This document shows positions 34,131 through 44,439 of a stretch of 64,000 nt of DNA, in pieces; within the stretch, counting starts at the first letter, position 1, and each line of letters opens with the position of its first letter. This DNA is from Nageia nagi (Eukaryota; Pinophyta): NCBI GenBank assembly GCA_050084985.1, contig JBITNC010000001.1:14322001-14386000 (forward strand). The letters are read 5' to 3'. The notes beneath the pieces were generated by a model. It saw only the letters and a list, made by a program, of their open reading frames with translations. It was not told the origin of the DNA and searched no databases. The translations under genes and the position numbers were made by a program.

Positions 34131-35689
34131 TGTTGATTGAGATTGTGTAATATGTGCGCCTGGAACAATCTTAACCAAAGTAGTTCACGAACAGACTGTG
34201 GGACGTAGCCTGATCTCCAGAGAAGGCCGGTTCCTTATCCATTGGGTAAAGAAAAAGTAACAGGAAAGAGATAAAAAGAGTAGGGAGCGAGAGATTCAAG
34301 CAAAAGGATAGGGTAACAAGAAAGGAAGTAAAAGGATAGGGTAACGAGAGAGGAAGTAAAGGGATAGGGTAACGAGAGAGAAAGCAAAGGGGTAGATCAC
34401 TAGTTCAGCGCGGGCTTTCGCAGTGTGTGAAACCTTGGCCTGAATCTAGTGTCGCAGCCACAGAACAAGTTCTCACTCTCTGAATAGCTCCCCAGCTTCT
34501 ACTCTACCATGTAGCAGACACAGTTATACTAGCAACCCGCAACTATTACTCAGGAAACAAGCTAAGCTGCCACAATGTAACCAAATTAAGAATAACAATT
34601 ATGAGTGCTAGACAAGAAAGGTCAAGATGGTTTCATAGTACCGGACTGAAGCTACAGGTCTTCGAGAACAAATGAAAAGGGCAATACTAGGCTTCCGACC
34701 CTAGTTTCTCTTTATTTTCATATATTTATACTGTATTAATAACAGTTACAAGATTACAGAATAGAAACGTTTACAAAACGGCCGCAAGATTCTGGCCTTC
34801 TTGAACTGATATCACCTACATATGACACTTGGCCGACTGTTACAAAATTGGGCAGATCACCGACGATTCGGTTCCCTGATGATGGCGCTCAGGTATTTTG
34901 CAGACTTCCTTCTCTCCCGGAATGTTCAATTCTCCAACTCGGACTCTTCGATCTTTCATTGCGGCCTATTTTCCTCTGGACACAGTCTTAATCCCAAATG
35001 TTAATCTTTCCCCTTCGCCTGATGTCAACCTTGAATCTCCGGACTTCTTTATTCACTGGCTCCGGACACTAAATTGCTCCTTGATGATGTCATCCATTCC
35101 GGGCTCCGGTTTGCTTTATGAATGTAAACTTTATATCTCCTTGTGACGTCACCTTTGAATCTCCAGAATTTCCCGCTCGTTGGTTCCGGATACTAAATTT
35201 CTCTTTGCTGATGTCATCTATTCCGGGCTCCAGTTTCCTTTGTGAATGTAGACTTAGCCTTTCCATGTGACGTCATTTCCGGACTTCCGGAACGCTTCGC
35301 CTTCCGGAGAAGACGGTGCAGACTTCATCGCTTCCGGGGTCTGATTTCCTTCAAGATATGAACTTTGTTCTACCTGTGACATCACCTTCATATGTCCGAA
35401 ATGCTTTGTTTCCCGGAGACACTTGTGCTTACTTCGTTTTTTCCAGAACTTGGTCCTTGCCGAAACCTGACCGCCTTGCTGACATCATTTTGTTCCGAAA
35501 TCCGGTCTTCACCAAAATATGACTATCTTATCCTCCGCAACATCTCCATTCCATTCCGGGAAACTTTGCTCTGACTCAGGGCTGCTTTATCTGCTCCGGA
35601 AAAACTCCCGGGGATCTTAAAATAAATCCATGATTGAAGTAAAGTACCCCGGGGCTTTACTTCAAGGATTTACTATGTAGGAATCTACA
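34131..35689 (-). repeat. 5' LTR of the TR-GAG element
   Basis: 1559 bases, nearly identical to 31306-32864. On the element strand U3 runs from 35689 to about 34730, a TATAAATA box lies at about 34722-34730, and R/U5 continue to 34131. The TATA box and gag agree on minus-strand transcription. Confidence 0.93.
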
Positions 35690-35694
35690 GATCC

Positions 35695-37290
35695 TACTAC
35701 TTGAAATACTTTATACCACTAGAAATGTAATCTTTGATGAGACTAGTGAATATTCAACTAGTCCACCTGTAAATGTACCTAAACATGAAAGTGGTCCTGT
35801 AATCAATTATGATGATGAGAGAGAAGCTCCAAATATGAATTTTCTACCTCAAATACCTAAGTGTTACCAAAAGATATTGCAAGATTCAAACTTGAGTGCT
35901 CCACCATAAACTTTAACTTCTAGAGTAAAGACATGAAGCATGGCTTATGAAGAAGTGAATTTGGCATTGATGAGCATAATTATGAATACAATTGAACTTA
36001 ATATGAATTTTTATGTTATTGAGCTACCATATTGGAAGTCAACCATATAAGCTAAATATGATACATTGATTGAAAATGGCACATGGAATTTGGTAAATAT
36101 TCCACCAAGGAATAAGGTGACTAGATGCAAATGGGTGTTCAAAACCAAGCATAAGACTAATGGTACACTCAATAAGCATAAGTACTAACTCATTTCCAAA
36201 GAGTATGCTCAATAAGAAGGAATTGACTATGAGGATACTTTTGCACCCATAGCCAAGATGAAGATCATCAAAATTACTTTCACAATGGTAACATAATTTG
36301 GCTAGAAATTCCATCAAATAGATATCAAGAGCACCTTCTTGAATGGAGACTTAAAGGAAGACATATACATGCAACAACCTAAAAGATTTATGATTGATCC
36401 AAAAAAAAATAAAAGTGTGTAGATTGATCAAGCCTTTGTATGTCTTAAAATAGGATTTGTAAGCCTAGTAATTGAAAATTGATTCCCATCTACTATAACA
36501 TCACTTCAATAGGAGTTTGTATGATCCTAACCTCTACCTTCAACAACATGGGTGGATGATTATCATAGTTGTATTTTATTTCAATGATCTAGTTATCATA
36601 CGAAGCACTAAAGAGTTGATCACATCTTGCAACAATGAACTCAAAATATCTTTCAACATGATCAAACTTGGTTTACTGCACTATTACCTTGTATTGGAGG
36701 TCTAGTAGATGCAAGATCAGATATTTATTTCATAAATGAAGTACACCAAGAATCTATTAGAGAAATTCAATATGATAAAATTTGACCTAATGTCCACACA
36801 AATTGAATTTGGTTTACATTATTCATGACATGATTATTCTCTATCGATAAATGCAACTCTATATGATTAGCTAATTGGAGGATTAATTTACCTTATATTA
36901 GGCTAGATATTTGCTATGTTGTTAGATATCTTTCAATATTTATGCATGAACCAAAGAAGACCCACTCGACCATGGTAAAGCATATTTTGAGGTACATTCA
37001 TGGTACTTATGATTATATCTTGGAGTACAATAAGAATGATAAGTTCATCTTTTTTGGATACATGGATGCATATTATAGAGGACCCTTAGATGATAGAAGA
37101 TTAATGGTAGGATATGTGTTCTTCCTTGGATCTAGATTGATTTTTTGGGGTAGCAATAAAAAAAGCATTACATCCAAGTCTACTATAGAGTTGAAATACT
37201 ATTTTGCAAAAAATGCTATTTGTGAAGCAATATGGTTACATCGTATTTTGATAGATATTAGAATTCCACAAAAATAAGCCATAGTTTTGC
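35695..37290 (+). pseudogene. Copia 2 reverse transcriptase and RNase H
   Basis: After the TR-GAG insertion the copia frame resumes. Near 36080-36180 come Asn-Gly-Thr-Trp-Asn-Leu-Val and Lys-Trp-Val-Phe-Lys-Thr-Lys. Near 36230 come Asp-Tyr-Glu-Asp-Thr-Phe-Ala-Pro-Ile-Ala-Lys and then a degraded Asp-Ile-Lys-Ser-Thr-Phe-Leu-Asn-Gly. The catalytic Tyr-Val-Asp-Asp is changed to Tyr-Phe-Asn-Asp (36517-36705 stretch). 36942-37277 is an open 111-residue RNase H piece with Gly-Tyr-Met-Asp-Ala and Ser-Lys-Ser-Thr-Ile-Glu. Many stops occur. Confidence 0.87.
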
Positions 37291-37525
37291 ATTGTAACAA
37301 TCAAGTTGTAATTAAACTAGTTTGAAATCCTTATTTTCATGAGTGCATCAAATGCATTGATATATAGTGTACTTCATTTGGGATCATGTTTAACTACACA
37401 ATCTTCAACTCTTGTACATTTCCAAAAAAGAGCAAATTGTAAATATCTTCACTAAATCTCTTGATAGTGGAATACTTGAATACTTTTAGAGTTTCCTCTC
37501 ATGTCCTTTAAAGATTTGATGTATT

Positions 37526-37533
37526 ATGGGGGG
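37526..37533 (+). promoter_or_regulatory. Polypurine tract of copia 2
   Basis: atgggggg ends at the base before the 3' LTR. Confidence 0.8.
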
Positions 37534-37750
37534 TATTAGAAATAATACATTAGTATACAATAGATACATTAGATATCTATAACTACATTAAGAAATGTAA
37601 TATTAATATATTTAACATTACATATGTTTACTTTAATATTAGGGTTTGAGTTCCACTACAATTATTGTATGGCAATGTAGCTCTTGAATACTCATGTTTT
37701 TAAACCAATTCCTCAATAATGCAAATCACTCTCTTGGCTATTCTCAAATA
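37534..37750 (+). repeat. 3' LTR of copia 2
   Basis: 217 bases matching 27980-28196, followed at once by the aattg target duplication. Confidence 0.92.
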
Positions 37751-37880
37751 AATTGTTTGATGAGGTGCTTAATGAAAACATAGTTTTATGGTTCATAATG
37801 AATGTAGGATACATAAAAATACATTTTCTAAAAAATTCCTATGACATATATGCAAAAGACAAAAGAATACCTATGTTCAC
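37751..37880 (+). pseudogene. PPR-derived tandem repeat, part 4
   Basis: Starts inside the unit cut at 27979. Continues as Phe-Asp-Glu-Val-Leu-Asn-Glu-Asn-Ile-Val-Leu-Trp, Gly-Tyr-Ile and Ile-Tyr-Ala-Lys-Asp, open to 37977 though PPR resemblance ends near 37870. If copia 2 and one aattg are removed, the spacing from the previous tttctaaaaaa phrase is about 133 bases, the array period, and the reading frame is continuous. Confidence 0.65.
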
Positions 37881-38070
37881 TGGCCTCTCCTCTCCTTATC
37901 TCTACCCTCACCAAAAAATTGAAAACTTATACCTTGATCACATCTACTTTCCTCCCCTCTCCTATATCCCCTTATGACATCAAAATAAAAAATCTCAAAT
38001 GCTTAAAATTTGTTCAAGTGGCCCACCTTTTCTTGTGCAAGGAACTTTTTTAATTTTTGTTGGTTTAGAT

Positions 38071-38310
38071 GGAGGGGTGGTTAAAAACTACCTCCTTATA
38101 TTTTTTGGAGGTGGTTAAGAACCATCCCCTAAAAATTACTTACAAAATCCATTTATATCTTTTCACCAACACCTGTCCATTATTTTTTATCTTTTTTTAA
38201 TTTAGTTTTGGGTATGTGGTTTTAAACCACCTTTGAATTATTTTATGAGGATAGTTTAAAACCACACCATAAAATTCCCACTAAACTACCATTGTAGGTG
38301 ATTTTAAAAC
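38071..38310. repeat. Array of palindromic GGTGGTTWWAACCACC-like motifs
   Basis: Five related dyads: 38071-38095, 38107-38129, 38214-38233, 38248-38267 and 38296-38312. Each carries a GGTGGTT or GATAGTT arm and a matching AACCACC-type arm around an AT core. Neighbouring motifs are also complementary to each other, so long hairpins are possible. There is no open frame. MITE remnants are a possible explanation. Confidence 0.6.
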
Positions 38311-38312
38311 AT

Positions 38313-40507
38313 AATTATAGAATCACCTCAAGTTATTATGGTTATTCAAAGTGTAACCCTACAAAGGGAGGATCAATGTTACATCACCCTAGTTTTTATA
38401 GATTTCATCTTGTGGTAAAATGATGGAGGGATATTCCCTTTTTTGATATTTATACCTGCAAAAAAAAATGTTAGAGGGAGTCTCAACACTCTAGTTCCTT
38501 AAGACCCTAGAGTGTTATTAGAGAGAGGTGTTAAACCTCCTTTAAATAATGTAAATCCCATTCCCATAATCAAATGGGCATTATAAATAAAAATAATGTT
38601 TGCAATGCAAGATGAAATGCTCATGTTATGCTAAGACAATAATAAAATGATAAAATAATATTAGACTACCATGAATCTAGCCTACAATCATGCTACATGC
38701 TTATAAAAATGTAATAAAAAGGATATAATTTCTCCAATAGCTCTAAAATAGCTTCTAATACTCCTTAATACTTATAAGAATGATCCAAATATGTTATATG
38801 TAGTACTATGGGTGATTAGGGTTTAGGATCTTGCTTAAGGCTTTAACTATGAGAGAGAGAAGGATCCATAATGGTCAAGAGGTAAGAGAGATTCAAAAAG
38901 AAAAGATAGGTAGACTATATTTTGAATTTGAATTTACATATATAATACAAGACTAGTATAACAATTGACCTAGCTAGCTAGCTGGTTGGCTTCCTAAATG
39001 GTAAACTAGTTAGGCATATCGATATGTCAATTAAGGCCCAACAAAAAAAAGAGTCAAAATAATTATTATGGAGTGATTTGGTAAAAAATGTTAATATGCA
39101 AATGATAAGCTAAAAAGATGATTTTGTGGTATCTATAGTTGCCTCCTTTTGAGATGAGTTTCATGAGATATGAAACTCAACTCAAAAGCTAAAGGTTAAT
39201 GATGATGATTATTATTTTCATAAATTATGAAAGATTATGTTGATGTTTAATTTAATGATGATTAATAAGGTATTAATAATAATTAATTATGGAATGCTAA
39301 TGATTAGTAAGATATTGATAATGATTATTAATAATTAATAACTAATGATATTTTATTAACCAGAATGGTACATATAGGTATGCAAACCTACCATACACTA
39401 AGGAACAAATGCTAGATGTTCTCAATGATATGGTCAATGTAAAGATGATCAACTAATGGCTATGATAAATGTTTTGGATTTAAGGTGATTCATGCTCAAT
39501 AATATAATCATACCAAAAGGAAATTTTATACCATGCTAAATGGAATCAAAAATAAAAATAGTGGTATAAATTATCTTATTGCAAGTTATAATGATGATAA
39601 CCTTGCCCAAAAATTATGATCTTTGATAATTATTCCCCAAAAATGAGTTCTATAATAGCCTAGAATTCAACAACACCAACTAGGGTTTCACTAAGGTTTT
39701 CAATCTATAAAAAATATTCAACATCAATAATGGAGTCCAACTTAGGTGGTCCTTGAGGGGCCCCTAGAAAGAATTCATTTCATGACATAGTCAAAAATAA
39801 ACCCCAATCTACCTAAAGAACCCAAATAGTTATTTCATCACATGCACCCAATAACTTCAAATCTAGACCTCCCATCAAAACATTAGTGTGAAGAGGTTTA
39901 TGAATTAGTGGAAAATTCAATTAGGGTATATCTTTATACATATGATAAAATCATGACTAAAAATCTCTCTCCTATGCTAGGCTTTGTGTCCATGTGGACT
40001 TAGAAGCTCCTCTACCAGATATAATGCGCATTAGCATTCCAAATCATGGAATAGTTTGGGATCAAAGTCTTAACTATGAGAGCATTCCTTTCCATTATCA
40101 CGTATTCTCAAAGTATGAAAATTAGTTAGCAATTTCCCTCATGTTGTGGTAGCAACTCTAGATACCTAAATCCCAAATGGTTTTCAACAAGCAAAGTGTA
40201 AGAACAATACCAAAAAAACTACTTAGAAACCAAACAACAAAATACAAAGTTAGGTGACAAGACAAACCTCATGTAAGGAACTCTCTATTTCTAATAGACT
40301 CAAAGTTTACAAACAAGTTCTCCACATGAGACATCTCATGAAGTATGAATAAATATTGATTCACAAAATACTCCTACTGACCTCTCTTTAGTTACCTCAG
40401 TATCCATAAAGCTTAGTATGGAATCCACAGATCTAAGTAAGCCCACTACTATCTTGATAGTTAGTAATCCCTTAACAAAATTGGGTAAAGTATGCTTGAA
40501 TAATGAT
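38313..40507. other. AT-rich DNA without recognised genes
   Basis: Contains low-complexity GATGAT and TAATAAT stretches (about 39190-39370) and a ctagctagctag tract near 38970. No coding region, LTR or transposon domain recognised on either strand. Confidence 0.45.
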
Positions 40508-41095
40508 TAGGATTTATGTAGGAATGCAATGGAATAAACATATAACCATAAATATAATAGAAATAACACTTCATTTCATTAATGTCAAAGCATGAAATTT
40601 GCTTACAGACAGAATGGAAATAAAACTAGCTAGTGCACTGATAGCTATCTCTGAGAAGATGTCAGTACAGGCCTCTGAACTTAGTTACAATGAGGCTTAA
40701 GGCCTATTTATTATTGAGAAATAGTGGAGAACCCTAAACATCCAAAAAACCTAACCCTAGGAGATGAAGTGTCAAAACTATGGGTCCTATTTGGGTAAAT
40801 TGGTGTTTTAACTTCCCAGGGATGTAACTTTTGCATACTATCTCCATTTGATGCACATGATACATCATTGGAAAGATCTATCTAAGGGCTACAACTTTTA
40901 GGATAATTTCATTTTATGAAATGACAAATGATGATGCCTAAAAAATGTCATTTAGGGCCTCAAAATGGCTCTAAAAGTTTAGGACCCAAAAAATTGCTAA
41001 AAATAGTAAGTTATGTCGAAACTAACAAACTGAAAGAGATAATGGTGGGAGCCCAAGTGGAATAGGTAGGTAGCCACCAATATCCACCTGTATCA
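40508..41095 (-). repeat. 3' LTR of Ty3 element 3
   Basis: 588 bases; ends ccaccaatatccacctgtatca on the right and matches 43532-44133 (for example gaaatttgcttacaga and aaaatggctct). Confidence 0.9.
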
Positions 41096-41110
41096 TTCCT
41101 CCCCCCTTAG
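41096..41110 (-). promoter_or_regulatory. Polypurine tract of Ty3 element 3
   Basis: Minus strand ctaaggggggaggaa directly precedes the LTR start TGATACAGG. Confidence 0.9.
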
Positions 41111-41860
41111 AAAGTAATGGTCCCCATTGCATTAAGTTCCTCCATGAGATGAGTAAATTTCTACTGAACTTGGTCCCTAGTGAACCACTTTCCTTGGTGC
41201 AGGAGTTGGCCAACTTTGACAACCTGATATAGTTGGATCCTCTATTGGTGAGTGTTCTTGATTTGCATGTCCATGATATAATCTATGGTGCTTGTTCCAT
41301 GTATTTTGGGTTTAACTCTATTGGTGTGAGTTGTTCTGCAATGTTCAAAGTGTCCAGTAGAGGTGGGAAGTAAGGATGAAGGTGATCCACATTGAATACT
41401 GGGATGCAGTCCAAGGAATGGTGGAATCCCAAGCTTGAAAGCATTGTTTCCTATAGCCTTGGTGATGTTGTACAACCTATATTGAAGTGGGAAAAGCTTG
41501 AAATGGGGTCTAGTGAGGTGCTCCTTCTATAAATGTAGCCATACTTTGTCTCCCACCTAGAAGTTGTGTGGCACCCAGTGTTGATCATGGCATTGCTTGT
41601 ACTTCACATTGGCTCTATCCAATATATCATGAACCTATTGGTGGATGTGTTTAATGTGCTCAATGAAGCTACTTGCTTTATCAAATTTAGACTAGACATG
41701 CTTCTTGATTTCATTATTTTCTAGAATAGAGCATCGATAGATCGTCCATTGGGTAGCGATGTACCTAGGGTCAGATCAATCAGGTGCTTGACTTGACAGT
41801 GAAGAGGAACCCCTATGAGTGAGGTGAAGATGTCCCTATACTCCTCCACAACCTTATCCA
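41111..41860 (-). pseudogene. Ty3 element 3, integrase C-terminal region
   Basis: Minus strand encodes the tail of a Ty3 integrase. 41475-41242 is open with Ile-Gly-Asn-Asn-Ala-Phe-Lys-Leu-Gly-Ile-Pro-Pro-Phe-Leu-Gly-Leu-His-Pro and a later Asp-Tyr-Ile-Met-Asp-Met-Gln segment, which is the phrase before chromodomain-like ends. 41222-41022 continues to the stop with Ser-Gly-Ser-Leu-Gly-Thr-Lys-Phe. Pieces around 41700-41560 give short matches with frameshifts. Whether a true chromodomain was present cannot be judged. Confidence 0.7.
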
Positions 41861-41999
41861 TTTATTATTATCATGTAGAGGGGCCCTATCTAGAGGTCAT
41901 GGCCATAGTCGTCTTCTTACCCTAGGGGTGGATCATTAGGAAAATGAATTTCCTAGTGTGGGAAATGAGCTTGCTACATTATTTTGCAGTAACCAAAGA

Positions 42000-43400
42000 G
42001 ATAGCCATAGGAGGTGGTACCTCTGGTATCTTGTACAACTTACTTCCTAAAGTAATAATAACAACATGAGGTCAAGACTCATACATAGCATGATGCTTCC
42101 ATAAGTATGGTTATCCTAATAATACATCATAAACACCAATAGGAGCAACATCACATAATACCTCATCTATGAAGGGCTTGATGCTATAGGGAAGGTGACA
42201 CTACTGGCTGATGCAAAGATCTCATCCTTAGTGAAACCACCCAATGGTGTATGGATGTGGGTGAGCTATGGTCAGCAAGCCCAACTATTCACAACATCTA
42301 CTAAAATGAGGTTCTTTTGGCTCCCATTATTGATAATGAACTATATAGGGGATCCCTTTACCCACATTTGGGAGTGGAAGAGATGTTCCTCCTCCTCTAG
42401 ATATTTTGATTCCTCCTTTTGGACCTTTGTAGTGGCAATAGTGGCATTGGGATCTGCATCAATAATTTGTTTCCCATTTTCATTCCCCTTTTTGGGTTCT
42501 AATTTAGAGTTAGAGCATGCATCTAACTCAGAATCCCTCATCTTGGCCACTAGCAAACTGCTTGGCCTGACACTCACTTGTGTTGTGAGTGGATCTCTTA
42601 TGGAACTCACACCACTTTCTTGTGTCCTTCTTTGGCTTTGCAGTGTTGTTCTTTTCCTATGGCTTTTGATTTGTAGATCCAAAGTCTTGCTTCTTCTATT
42701 TGAATTTTTGGTCAATCTTGGTAGCATACTGATATGCCATACTAAGCAGGAGATGTCAAGGAACTCCATTTCCTCCTAAATGTATCTATGTAGATAGATA
42801 TGATACTTTAGCACCAAATGTTTCTCTAAATCTTTGATACCCAACTTTATGCATAGGGTATGGAACAGATTCATCAACTCATGCACATCTTGATCCCTTT
42901 GTTGTCGTAGCATGGTCCATTGTATGTACTTATCCTCATAGCTTCCCATGGGATAGTACTATTCCTTTATAGCATATCAAAAAGAATTCCAAGTTGGTAT
43001 GATTAAGAATAGAGAGGGTTCTATCTGGTCCTTGTTCTCACAGTAGGTTTCCCACCAGTCCTTAACATGGGGGGTAGCTTTGAGGAGTACAAAAATAATC
43101 TTCTCCCAATCTAAAAAGTCATGCATAGAGAAATATCCTTCTAATAGATTCAACCATCTATCTATGACATTGACATCTATTTGACCCTCAAATATGGGAA
43201 TGTCAAAATTTACTTGTACCTTAAAAGGAGTTGCAACACCAGAGTGGCTATTGGATGCAGATGCATAGCTGATAGGTAGCCATTGAAGGATCTAAGCAAA
43301 GTTATCCATCATCACATTACTTTATCTTTCAAGGGCCTCCTTGAGCAATATTTTGATAGGATCTCCTACTCCCTCACCTTTCTTTTCATCCCCCATGGGT
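42000..43400 (-). pseudogene. Ty3 element 3 gag and protease
   Basis: Starts near 43395 with Met-Gly-Asp-Glu-Lys-Lys-Gly. The gag core (about 43215-42900) includes Asp-Ile-Pro-Ile-Phe-Glu-Gly, Trp-Leu-Asn-Leu-Leu-Glu-Gly-Tyr-Phe, Asp-Trp-Trp-Glu-Thr-Tyr and Leu-Arg-Gln-Gln-Arg-Asp-Gln. Only a handful of stops interrupt it, mainly at Gln/Trp-like positions. 42769-42341 is open (142 residues): an Arg/Ser/Lys-rich linker without a zinc knuckle, an acidic stretch, then Phe-His-Ser-Gln-Met-Trp-Val-Lys-Gly and the protease entry, where Asn-Gly-Ser replaces Asp-Ser-Gly just below 42341. The antisense 194-codon open frame at 42195-42779 is a shadow. Confidence 0.85.
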
Positions 43401-43513
43401 GTTCATCAAGGTTTGCAAGGCTAATCTTGCAAAGGTTCCACCAGATTAAGCCCTAACTCCTTATACCATGACCTCATTAGGGACATGCAAAGAAGGATCA
43501 AGAAAAATAGACC

Positions 43514-43525
43514 GCTCTGATACCA
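43514..43525 (-). promoter_or_regulatory. Primer-binding site of Ty3 element 3
   Basis: Perfect TGGTATCAGAGC on the minus strand (tRNA-iMet complement), six bases from the LTR. Confidence 0.92.
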
Positions 43526-43531
43526 CTAATC

Positions 43532-44133
43532 TGGATTTATGTAGGAATGCAATGGAACAAACATATAACCATAAATATAGAGATGCAATGGAAATAACAC
43601 TTCATTTCATTAATGTAAAAGCATGAAATTTGCTTACAGATAGAATGGAAATAAAACTAGCTAGTGCACTGATAGCTATCTCTGAGAAGAGATGTTGCAG
43701 CTATAGGCCTCTAAACTTAGTTACAATGAGGCTTGAGGGCCTATTTATTATTGAGAAATAATGGAGAACCCTAAACATCCCAAAAACCTAACCCTAGAAG
43801 ATGAAGTGTCAAAACTATGGGCCCTATTTGGGTAAATTGGTGTTTCAACTTCCCAAGGATGTAACTTTTGCATACTATCTCTGTTTGATGCACATGATAC
43901 ATCATTGGAAAGATCTATATGAGGACTACAACTTTTAGGATGAATTTTATTTTATTAAATGACAAATGAAGATGCCCAAAAAACATCATTTAGGGCCTCA
44001 AAATGGCTCTGAAAGTTTAGGACCCAAAAAATTGCTAAAAATAGTAAGTTATGCCAAAACTAACAAATTGAAAGAGACAATGGTGGGGGCCCAAGTGGAA
44101 TAGGCAAGTGGCCACCAATATCCACCTAGATCA
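43532..44133 (-). repeat. 5' LTR of Ty3 element 3
   Basis: 602 bases matching 40508-41095. In element orientation it starts TGATCTAGG and ends AAATCCA. Confidence 0.9.
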
Positions 44134-44439
44134 AATAAGTTATAGAACCTCTACAATATATGGACATTAATATGCTATATAGTTTATCAAACCTAATCCA
44201 ATACCCTCAAAGCTCTCACTCTTGCCCTTGGTGTTGGAAACCCCATAATCCTCCCACCTAGAATCCATACCAATCAAGAAAAATCTAAATAACATGAAAA
44301 CACCTTATATAGGAACAAAAAATAAAATAGGTTGCATCCAAATAGTGTCAAATTGCAACAAATTTCTCATAATTGCGTAGAAGAGGGTACTCAACATCAA
44401 ATAGACAAAGTGCTGGAGTAGCAAAAAAATACCATCAAT
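44134..44439. other. Spacer between Ty3 element 3 and LINE
   Basis: Some 300 AT-rich bases without a recognised domain. It may be the LINE's 5' region, but I see no ORF1 features. Confidence 0.35.

Larger units (their letters stand above)
31306..35689 (-). mobile_element. Gag-only Ty3 element (TR-GAG type), young
   Basis: Two LTRs of exactly 1559 bases each surround about 1.27 kb that holds a single intact gag gene on the minus strand. The target duplication gatcc is perfect (31301-31305 and 35690-35694). By eye I count about 26 differences between the LTRs, nearly all transitions, so this is by far the youngest element here. Composition is clearly richer in G+C than its surroundings. No protease, polymerase or integrase is present, so it must borrow enzymes from an autonomous partner. 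This is the layout described as terminal-repeat retrotransposon with gag (TR-GAG). Confidence 0.92.
27980..37750 (+). mobile_element. Ty1/copia retrotransposon 2, containing a TR-GAG insertion
   Basis: Two LTRs of about 217 bases flank copia gag, protease, a shortened integrase, reverse transcriptase and RNase H on the plus strand. The target duplication aattg is perfect (27975-27979 and 37751-37755). A tRNA-iMet primer site follows the 5' LTR and a G-rich tract precedes the 3' LTR. A Ty3 gag-only element (31306-35689) sits between the integrase and RT regions. Confidence 0.92.
40508..44133 (-). mobile_element. Ty3 retrotransposon 3, internally deleted
   Basis: LTRs of about 590-600 bases at both ends. 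On the minus strand: primer-binding site, gag, protease, then a jump to the integrase C-terminal region and a clear purine tract. Reverse transcriptase, RNase H and most of integrase are missing, so the internal part is only about 2.4 kb. No convincing target duplication: atgat at left versus aataa at right. Confidence 0.85.

Noticed and set aside
33984-34178. N-terminal 65-residue extension of the TR-GAG gag
   Set aside because: It begins in the LTR and crosses the primer-binding site; the Met at 33983 is a better start.
42195-42779. 194-codon plus-strand open frame
   Set aside because: Opposite strand of the gag/protease linker of Ty3 element 3; Leu/Phe/Ser-rich with no motif.
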